From the NCBI GenBank assembly GCA_026693085.1, contig JAPLNB010000155.1, positions 1 to 64,000 of the forward strand: a DNA stretch of 64,000 nucleotides, written 5' to 3'. The notes beneath the pieces were generated by a model. That model searched no databases. It was not told the origin of the DNA and saw only the letters and a program-made list of their open reading frames with translations. Position numbers and translations under genes: made by a program. Source of the stretch: Planctomycetota bacterium. GTDB taxonomy: Bacteria; Planctomycetota; Phycisphaerae; Tepidisphaerales; Tepidisphaeraceae. Positions 9,721-17,200 of the stretch are shown here, piece after piece. Numbering within the stretch: position 1 is the first letter of the stretch; each line of letters opens with the position of its first letter.

Positions 9721-9822
9721 GTATGCTCCGTTGTTGTCCAACCTCTTCTATCTCCGCCGTGGATCGTCGTTGCCCTGCAGTACTGCAGCAGGCCCAATCG
9801 GGTGCGGCCATTCTTTGTGGGC

Positions 9823-10084
9823 TCAGGCGGCGGCACGTTGGGCCCAATAGGCTTTCCACTGGCCGCTCTCACGCATGGCCATCAGGTCTATCATGCACGC
9901 CGCATGATCCCGATCCCATTTCATCCCCGGCCGTTTCAGCCGCAACGTCAGCGTTTTGCACGTCGCCTCCGTCGGCCCCGAGCCAATGTCGCAGCCGTTG
10001 GCCAGTGCCGTCGGATAATCCAGCATCTCCCGCCGCTTCCACACATAGTCCCGCAGCCGACGCAGGCATTCCTTCTTGCGTGGG
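9823..10084 (-). pseudogene. C-terminal remnant of an ISKra4-like transposase
   Basis: The minus-strand frame reads RKKECLRRLRDYVWKRREML, then DIGSGPTEATCKTLTLRLKR, ending in SGQWKAYWAQRAAA and a stop at 9823. The IGSGPTE and GxxW...SGQWKAYW pattern is the C-terminal end of ISKra4-type DDE transposases, including the catalytic Glu region. The N-terminal three quarters are missing. Upstream the frame is joined directly to an unrelated transposase start. Non-functional. Confidence 0.7.
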
Positions 10085-10271
10085 GCAGCCGCAGTGCCTG
10101 CTGGATGGCTTGGATAGCGTGATCCGGCAGATCAGTGATGTTGGCAAGGGTTCGGTGCCTGACCTTTCCATCGGCGCGAAAGGATTCGCGGACGGTGACG
10201 GTGCGGTAGGTTTTGCCGTGACGATGGAGGTGATTGGTCTCGACGTATATACAGGGCACTATATAGCACAC
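10085..10271 (-). pseudogene. N-terminal remnant of an IS4/IS1634-like transposase
   Basis: The minus-strand frame encodes YVETNHLHRHGKTYRTVTVR followed by ESFRADGKVRHRTLANITDL and PDHAIQAIQQALR. This is the conserved opening of IS1634-type transposases (a 'hydrogen-bond-rich' arm where the protein describes its own 'LANLS' strand). It stops after about 60 residues, where the sequence switches to the ISKra4-like tail in another frame. The natural start codon appears altered to ATA; an ATG at 10271 is in frame but adds unrelated residues. Confidence 0.6.
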
Positions 10272-10450
10272 TCACTATGGATGGAGAAGAGTAATTGTCC
10301 GAAAATATGCCCATTAGTACAGGCTATATCTTGAAACCTCAAACAGCGGTCTTATATCGGTGGTTACAGTGTCAAATGCACTTTGAGTGGGGGGTAGATT
10401 ACGTTTTGACACGGTGATTTCTGGAAAGGTGCGAAGGTTGGGTTAACGCG

Positions 10451-10648
10451 GTGGAGCGCGGAAACCGGCGGTTCCGCAAGATGGAGAAGACGGTCTATCG
10501 CGTGCGAACGCGGCTGGGCATCCAGCGTCGCATCGCCTTGGACCTGCTGCGCGATATGCAGGCCTCCGGAGGTTGTCGTGCGACCGCCACGCTGCACCAG
10601 AATCGCCGGTGCATCTCGGTCTCCTTCGGCAGCGGATCAACTCTGTGA
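10451..10648 (+). pseudogene. probable transposase C-terminal fragment
   Basis: The plus-strand frame gives RFRKMEKTVYRVRTRLGIQR followed by RIALDLLRDMQASG. This basic helix resembles the last 40-50 residues of some planctomycetal transposases, but I could not name the family. It has no upstream catalytic domain and no ribosome binding site. Just upstream, at about 10370-10377 and 10415-10422, lies an inverted pair GTGTCAAA/TTTGACAC that could be a terminal repeat scar. The remaining sequence between 9721 and 10770 shows no other gene. Confidence 0.35.
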
Positions 10649-10770
10649 CTGTGCTATAGTGTCGGAAAAATGAAGAATCGCCGAAACGGCACTTGGGTGC
10701 GGTTTCGTCGTTTCTTTTTTTGGGAGCGTAGAACCGAAGGCGACGCCGCGGGCTTTTTTCGCGGGCTGTT

Positions 10771-11196
10771 TCAAGCTGCGGGGGGTGGGTCTTGGGAGAT
10801 TCGCTCGATGAGCTTGTCGAGAGATTTGCGGTCGATGGGGGGGCGCGATTCGATCGCTTTGGAGAGCAGAGACGGGCAGAGCAGCAACGTCAGCGGGCTG
10901 GAATAGGATTGCTGTTCGGCAAGCCGCTTAAGCTGCTTGAGTTCGGTGAATTTCAGGGGCAGAGACTTGGCAAGCTCCTTGAGAAGGCGGCCGTGATGGT
11001 TGATGGGCTTGAGGACGACCGAACGCTTGTGAAACTGCTGAAGGACGATCAGGAGAATGGCCAGGGCCACGGCGCCGAGGGAGAAGGCGGTCAAATGCGA
11101 GGAGGTGGGGGTCCGGGTCATGTTCTCTTGGGTGCTCTTAAAGACGTCCTCGAGCGTGACCTGGGCCAGGATCAGTGAGTTGAGGGGAAAAAGCAT
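10771..11196 (-). CDS. small membrane protein of unknown function
   Basis: The 141-residue protein has one clear membrane segment near residues 37-57 (FSLGAVALAILLIVLQQF) followed by a basic, helical cytoplasmic tail. The tail contains LPLKFTELKQLKRLAEQQ and SPLTLLLCPSLLSKAIE. GGAG lies seven bases before the ATG. It lies 23 bases downstream of the HEAT-repeat gene on the same strand and is probably cotranscribed with it. I do not recognise the family. A csrA-like fragment upstream of the pair might point to a former motility or carbon-storage locus, but that is inference. Confidence 0.65.
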   Translation of the reverse strand: MLFPLNSLILAQVTLEDVFKSTQENMTRTPTSSHLTAFSLGAVALAILLIVLQQFHKRSVVLKPINHHGRLLKELAKSLPLKFTELKQLKRLAEQQSYSSPLTLLLCPSLLSKAIESRPPIDRKSLDKLIERISQDPPPAA

Positions 11197-11219
11197 GGCG
11201 ATTCTCCAGTGGGGGTTGG

Positions 11220-13163
11220 TCAGCCGGCGGCTTTCTTGGGGAGATTATCGAGAATGTGTGCGACGCTGTGGAGGACGGCCAGGGCATAGCGGCGGACGCG
11301 GGGCTGGGGGTCGGCTTTGGCGAGGTCGGCAACCTGGCGGATGAGTCGCCAGAAGCCGATCTGGCGGAGGGTCCAGAGGGCAGAGATGCGATGCTCCGGG
11401 CGTTCGTCCTGGAGCATGTTGGAGAGCTGACCGGAAGCGGTGACGACCTTCATGGAGTAAAGGGCCTTGATGGCGTTGGCTCGCTCGCGGCTGTGACGGG
11501 AACGGGCGCGCTCGGCGAGCATGGGCACAAACTCGACGCGGTGCTGGGCTTCGAGAACCTCGATGGCATTGGCGCGGACGCGCGGGTCGGCATCGTTCAG
11601 GACGTTATCGAGGAGGATTTCGGGAGGCAGGGATTTGACCCCGGCAAGGAGCGCGACTGCCTTCGAGCGGACTTTGGGGTCCGGGTCGTGACAGAGTTGG
11701 AGGAGGTTGGGGACCAACTGCTCGCCGATGCCGAGGTCCTGTGCGATCTGGATCGCTTTGATGCGGTCCTGGACGGGGCCGGAGCGGAAGCGGCGTTGGA
11801 GACGCTCGAGGGCGTCGGGCAGAGCCTTGAACGTGGCCAGGCCGATCGCTTTGCGATCGGGTTTTTCGAGGCCGTCGAAACGCTGCCAGAAGTGGTCGAA
11901 ACCGACCTGGCCGACGCATCGGGTGACTACGCGGCCAACCGAGTCGGGGCAGTGGGTCATCAGTTGGAGGAGGATCGTTTCGTAATCGGCGGGTTTTCGG
12001 CGGACGAACTCGCGGGCAGCCAGGCGAGCAAGACGCTCGTCAGGATCGGTAAGGAAAGAGCGGAGCAAAGCGGTCGAGGCCGAGCGGGGCCGCTGCATGG
12101 CGACACGCAGCACGCGAACACGCCCGGCCAGATGGTCCTTGAGGTGGAGGCGGACCTGTTCGAGCCGTTGGTCCTGGATGACGTCGTGCACACCGGAGGC
12201 GGCGATCCATTCGCAGACGCGCGCGGCGTCGTGGTTGTCGCGGCGGGAGAGATCTTTGTCGAGGTCGGGGGCCTCCCACCACAGGCCGCGGTTGACTTGG
12301 TGCATGCAGAGTTGGAGCTGTGGATCTTTGAGCCAGTGGGTCTTGCGGAGGATGGCATCGAGGACCGGGGGTTCGGCGATGTGGGCGAAGACAACGCCGA
12401 AGTGGGTTCGGAGAGAGGCGTGGCTGGCGGCCAGGAGGAATGCCTCGACGTGTTCGGAGTCGGGGGTCTGCTGCAGGCGGCGGACCATGGTGGTCTGGCC
12501 GCCGTGCTTGGTGGTGTGCAGGATGGCCAGGGTTTTGCTGGTCGGAGAATCGGCCAGCAGCAGGGCGGCACGGAGCAGTTCCGGGCCGTACTTGCCGCGA
12601 TGAACGTCCATGGCGCGAGCCACCGCCTGTTCGATTTCGGGGCGTTCCTGCATGAGCTGCAGATAGACGGCGGATCGGTCGGCGTCGCGGACAGGTTGAA
12701 AGGCGGTATTGGAGGGGGCTGGGAAGTCGGCGCGTTGCAGTCTGCGGGTTTCGGTGGCGACCCATCGGGCCAGAGCGACCATGGCTTCGCACGCGGCACG
12801 GGAGACGGCTTCCTCGGTGCCGTGGAGGCCTTCGGACAGGACGTAGGTGAGCCTGCCCTGCCGGCCAAGGGCGATGAGCTTCATGGCGGTGGTGGCGACG
12901 CCGGGGTCGTACGATCGACCACACTCGCGGAGGGCCGCGTGGAACAGCTTGATGTTCTGGATGACGGTCAGTTGCAGACGTTCGGGCAGGCCATCGAACT
13001 GGGCGACGACCCCCGCCAAGCCGCGGACCGTGCAGCGGCGGAGAAGCGTGGCCAACGCGACCGCTTGCTCGGATTCCTTGCCAAGGCGCAGGGCCTCGAG
13101 CAGAACCGCGTCGGCGGCCTCGTTCTGCGACTGCGAAAGGGCTTGAATCAGCTCGTCGAGCAT
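11220..13163 (-). CDS. HEAT-repeat protein
   Basis: The 647-residue protein is built almost wholly of alpha-helical HEAT/armadillo-type repeats with no catalytic motif. Recognisable repeats near the C-terminus are LCHDPDPKVRSKAVALLAGV, LNDADPRVRANAIEVLEAQ and LQDERPEHRISALWTLRQIG, and AKADPQPRVRRYALAVLHSV; more diverged repeats fill the N-terminal half. There is no signal peptide, so a cytoplasmic scaffold role is likely. The start at 13163 is fixed by an in-frame stop immediately upstream; the ribosome binding site is weak. A 682-codon open frame on the opposite strand is a shadow produced by codon bias. Confidence 0.78.
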   Translation of the reverse strand: MLDELIQALSQSQNEAADAVLLEALRLGKESEQAVALATLLRRCTVRGLAGVVAQFDGLPERLQLTVIQNIKLFHAALRECGRSYDPGVATTAMKLIALGRQGRLTYVLSEGLHGTEEAVSRAACEAMVALARWVATETRRLQRADFPAPSNTAFQPVRDADRSAVYLQLMQERPEIEQAVARAMDVHRGKYGPELLRAALLLADSPTSKTLAILHTTKHGGQTTMVRRLQQTPDSEHVEAFLLAASHASLRTHFGVVFAHIAEPPVLDAILRKTHWLKDPQLQLCMHQVNRGLWWEAPDLDKDLSRRDNHDAARVCEWIAASGVHDVIQDQRLEQVRLHLKDHLAGRVRVLRVAMQRPRSASTALLRSFLTDPDERLARLAAREFVRRKPADYETILLQLMTHCPDSVGRVVTRCVGQVGFDHFWQRFDGLEKPDRKAIGLATFKALPDALERLQRRFRSGPVQDRIKAIQIAQDLGIGEQLVPNLLQLCHDPDPKVRSKAVALLAGVKSLPPEILLDNVLNDADPRVRANAIEVLEAQHRVEFVPMLAERARSRHSRERANAIKALYSMKVVTASGQLSNMLQDERPEHRISALWTLRQIGFWRLIRQVADLAKADPQPRVRRYALAVLHSVAHILDNLPKKAAG

Positions 13164-13253
13164 CTATTGGGGGATTATCGGACGTTTTGGGCAGTTGGCT
13201 TAAATGCCGTAGGACTTGGCGCGGAGACACACAGGAACGAGCAGGTGCGGATA

Positions 13254-13292
13254 GCGGATCTCCTGGCCGGGCTTACGATTAAGAACCAGGCG
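13254..13292 (-). pseudogene. csrA-like N-terminal fragment
   Basis: Thirteen minus-strand codons read RLVLNRKPGQEIR, which matches the invariant start of the CsrA translational regulator (MLVLxRKPGQxIxIG) apart from the first residue, where Arg (CGC) replaces Met. The similarity stops abruptly at the codon where CsrA continues IG, and the frame ends at 13200. It lies upstream of, and on the same strand as, the HEAT gene. Read here as a truncated relic; chance similarity is possible at this length. Confidence 0.35.
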
Positions 13293-13319
13293 AACAAGCG
13301 GTGAAGAATCGATTGACCC

Positions 13320-13752
13320 GTGAGAGTTTTCCGGACGATTGCTGAGGTACGGTTTGCGCGGGCGAAGCTCGGGAAGGTGGCGTTGGTTGCGACGATGGGG
13401 GCATTTCAAGGGGGTGTGCCAGGTGGTGGCGAAGCTGTTCAACATCTTGACACCGGATGTAGCGTGCTTTGGGCAGAAGGACTACCAGCAGTTGAGGATT
13501 ATCGCGGCGATGGTGGAGGCGATGGACTGGCCGATCCAGGTGGTGCCGTGCCCGACGGTTCGGGAGCCGGATGGGCTGGCTATGTCGAGCAGGAACATGT
13601 ATTTATCGGCGGAGGAGCGGGGGAGGGCGTTGGCGATTTCGAGGGCGTTGCGGTTGGCGAAGGAGCAGGTGAAGGCGGGGTTCCGGCAGACGAACCGGCT
13701 GTTGACGACGATGCAGAAGAGGTTGCTGGAGCAGCGTGCAGGTCAAGGATAG
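13320..13752 (+). pseudogene. panC: panC (pantothenate synthetase) pseudogene with internal deletion
   Basis: PanC joins pantoate and beta-alanine in vitamin B5 synthesis. From GTG 13320 the frame gives the family N-terminus ([20 protein letters not shown], then TMGA). At about 13402 it jumps into another frame that begins [20 protein letters not shown] and continues through FGQKDYQQ and [15 protein letters not shown]. The segment between TMGA and GHFKGV, normally over 100 residues and including the nucleotide-binding HIGH-like motif, is absent, and the join shifts frame. The C-terminus also stops early, at 13752, after LEQRAGQG. The product cannot be active, so pantothenate must come from another locus or from outside. 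Confidence 0.85.
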
Positions 13753-14280
13753 GTAGGTTTGTCTGATAGAAATGTTCGTCAACAAGTTGGATTATGGCGG
13801 GAATTCGTGGGGATGGGAGGCTGAGAGACCATGATGTCATTTCATATGCTCTTGTCGAGGTTCCAGGGGATATGAACGTGCGTTTCCGGGTTGTGTCGCC
13901 TCGGTTTGGTGCGTAAGTTCGTACAAAGAAGAAGCGATATGACGGGGGGCATGGAGGCGGATGGTCGTCATTTATTGTGGCGAATTGGTTTGACACTTTG
14001 AGGCGGGTTGCCAGATCCAGTTGTTATCGGAGGGAGGTGGAGGAGAAGGTTGGGTCTGCCTCGTGGGTTCCCCTCTCCGGGCACGAGGCCGTGAACGGTT
14101 AGGTATTTTTCTTGTAAGTGGCACGAATCGGTGCCATATTCTATCATTGGCAGTTCGGTGGGCACCGTGGTTTTTGTGCGCATCTCTGCGGTCAGCGGGC
14201 TGTCTCGATTGGGCAAACATGGGAATCTGCGTAATGAGTCCCATTCGCTGCCTGCGTCCAGCGCGAGGAGGAGAAATTTC
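13753..14280 (+). other. intergenic region with leader of the giant exported protein
   Basis: No gene is supported here. A possible weak promoter for the downstream gene is TTGTAA (14112-14117) with TATTCT (14137-14142) at a long 19-base spacing; a GGCAC/GTGCC inverted repeat (about 14120-14135) lies between the two hexamers and could be an operator. If used, the leader would be about 130 bases. The open frame of the giant protein reaches back to 14131, but only ATG 14281 has a ribosome binding site. Confidence 0.35.
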
Positions 14281-17200
14281 ATGCGGTCACGTCGCTCTTT
14301 GCGTCGTTCTAAAGCCTTGTTGAGAATCATTTTACCAGCCACTGCGGTCTTAGCCGCCGCTCAGCAGGCGGTGGCGGGCTCGGTCAACTCGACCTGGACC
14401 GGAGCCGCGGGCAGCACCAGCTACGACACATCCGGCAACTGGGACCCCAGCGGGGTGCCTATCAATAGCGAGACGGACACGTACAACGTGTCTATACCGA
14501 ACAATGTTAGTGTGATATACGACGTAGGTGGGCCGCAATTGGTGACGGATCTGGTTCTGGGCGTCGGCGCAACGTTCACGGTTGCGGCAGGCAAGAGCCT
14601 GACGGTGCTGGATGATGCGAAGATTGGGGGGCTGCTGGTGGTTGACACCGGGAGCTTCATCGCCTCGTCGGCCGCGGCTCAGTTCACGGGCAATGCGGCC
14701 CGTTTGCAGGCATCTGGCGGGGGCGCGTTCACCGTCGCCGCCACGTCCTACACTGCCGCCGGCCTCGGTGGGGGCAATTACACCCTTTTTTCGGCCACGG
14801 GTGCTGGAACCGCGATAAACGTGTCTTCCCTTCAGACTCTGAGCGATGCCTGGGACGATGGCTGGGGCGGCGTGCGCGTTCACACCATTTCCGCCTCCAA
14901 TAGCGCCGCCATCAACCTGTCCAAGGTTCAGAATCTGGTCGGGCCCGTCCGTGGCGAAGACCGCCTAGATATCGTGACTGCCAGTGGGGCATCGATTGAT
15001 TTCTCGGGTTTGCAGTCGATCACCGGAGCCGGGCAGGTCCGCTTCATCACCGATGGCACGGCCTTCTCCCTTGCTTCGCTGGCCAGTTGTTCCATCCTGA
15101 GCATCAACGTCGGGGCGAACGCGACGGTGGACCTGCCGGCGCTGACCACGGCCTCGGCCTTCGGTGTCACTGCAGGGGATAGTTCGGTCGTCAACCTGCC
15201 CGTTCTGACCACTTTGGCGAACAGCAACATCTCACTGGCCAACAACCAGACGATCAACGCGCCCAATCTCAAGACCTTCACCGGCAGCAGCCTGACCCTC
15301 GGGCCCAACCAGACCCTTAACGCACCGGCCTTCACCACGATCGACAACTCCAGCTTCATCCTCAGCGGCGGCAAGACCCTGGCAGTGAACACCCCCACGT
15401 ATTCTGCGGTTGGAGTCGGGGCGAGTGCCTCGCTCATCTCGCTCTCGGGTTCCGGAACGAGCCTCGATTTCTCGACGGTCAAGACGCTCAACGACGGCTT
15501 CAACGACAGTTGGGGCGGGGTCAACGTGCATACCATATCGGTCGCCAGCAATGCCTCGCTCGACCTGTCCAATACGCAGAACATCATCTCCCCGGCGCGC
15601 GGCGAGGACCGGCTCGACTTCGTCGTCAGCTCCGGTGGGTCGGTGAATCTGACCAGCCTCCAGACGATCACCGGCGCGGGGCAGGTCCGCTTCGTCGTCG
15701 ATTCGCCTACGTTTACCCTGCCGGTTCTGACGGCCGCGTCCGGCGTCACCTTTGTCATGAGCGGCGGCTCGACGCTCGGTTTTCCGCTACTGGAAACCGC
15801 TGATCGCACGGCACTGAACGTCCCGAACAGCGGCACCTTCAACGCCAACGCCCTGAAGACGTTAACCAACTCCTCGATCACGCTCGGCACCGGCGGAACG
15901 CTCAACGCGACCTCGCTGAGGACCTTCACCAGCAGTTCCCTGACGCTCGGCGGCGGGCAGACCCTGAACGCGCCCGGTTTCACCAACATTGATAATTCCG
16001 TCTTCGCGATTTCCGGAGGCGCGACGTTCGCGAGCCCTGTCACGGCCTACAATGCCACAGGGCTGGCAGGCAGCAGCACGCTCTTGAACGTCTCGGGCGC
16101 CGGGTCCACGATGGATCTGTCCGCCGCCCAGACTTTCAACGACGCGTGGAACGACAGTTGGGGCGGGGTCCAGGTTCACACCATCTCGGTTAGCGGGGGC
16201 GGCACGATCAACCTCTCCAATGTCAGCACGCTCATTGCCCCCGCGCGAGCCGAGGATCGGCTCGACATCGTGATGGGGTCCGGGGGCACGGTCAACCTGG
16301 CCAAGCTTCAGTCGATCACCGGAGCCGGGCAGGTTCGTTTTGTGAGCGACGCCGCGACATTCACGCTGCCGATGCTCGCGCAGGCCGCGGGGCTGAGTTT
16401 TGCGATGAATGCCTCCTCCGTTCTCTCTCTGCCGGCCCTGACCAACGCCGACCGCTCCGCATTCACTGTGCCTGCTTCCGGGACGTTCAACCTGCCGCTG
16501 CTTACCACGCTCACCAACTCATCGATCGATCTGGCTGCCGCTGCCACTTTCAATGCCCCCAGCCTCAAGTCCTTCACCAATGGGACCTTGTCACTTAACA
16601 CCGGTTCAAACCTCAATACGCCGGCCTTCACGAACATCAACAACTCGAGGATCACTCTGACCGGGGGCGCGACGCTGACGGCGGCCGTCCCCGATTACTC
16701 TGCGACCGCTCTTGGCGCAAGCTACACGCTGTTCAACGTGTCCGGCGCCGGCTCGGCGCTTGACCTTTCGTCCGTGCTGAATTTCAGCGACGCGTGGGAC
16801 GATGGCTGGGGGGGGACCCAGGTCCACACCATCTCCGTCACGAACGGCGGCACCATTAACTTGGGCAACCTCCAAATCCTCGCGGTGCCCGTGCGGGCCG
16901 AAGATCGTCTGGATCTGGTTACCGGCACCGGAGGCACGATCAACCTGGCGAAACTGCAATCGTTCGTAGGCAGCGGGCAGGTCCGCGTCGTGTCCGACGC
17001 GGCGAACCTGACTTTGCCCGGCTTGGCCAGCGCCAATGGCCTGAGCTTCGCGATGAACGCGGGTTCGACCGTCAGTCTGCCCGTTCTGGCGAGCGCGGAT
17101 CGCGCCACCCTTGCGGTTCCCGATGCGGGCACGTTCAACCTGCCGCAGTTGGCAATCCTGACCAACTCGTCGATCGCCGTCGGCACCGGCGGCACGTTCA

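Noticed and set aside
10730-10775. T- and A-runs near the end of the 10771 gene as a terminator
   Set aside because: The GC-rich parts are direct rather than inverted copies (GCCCGCG twice), so no stable stem forms.
11256-13304. 682-codon open frame opposite the HEAT-repeat gene
   Set aside because: Composition is Gly/Asp/Glu/Val-rich as expected of an antisense shadow, it has no domain or ribosome site, and the minus-strand frame has clear HEAT repeats.
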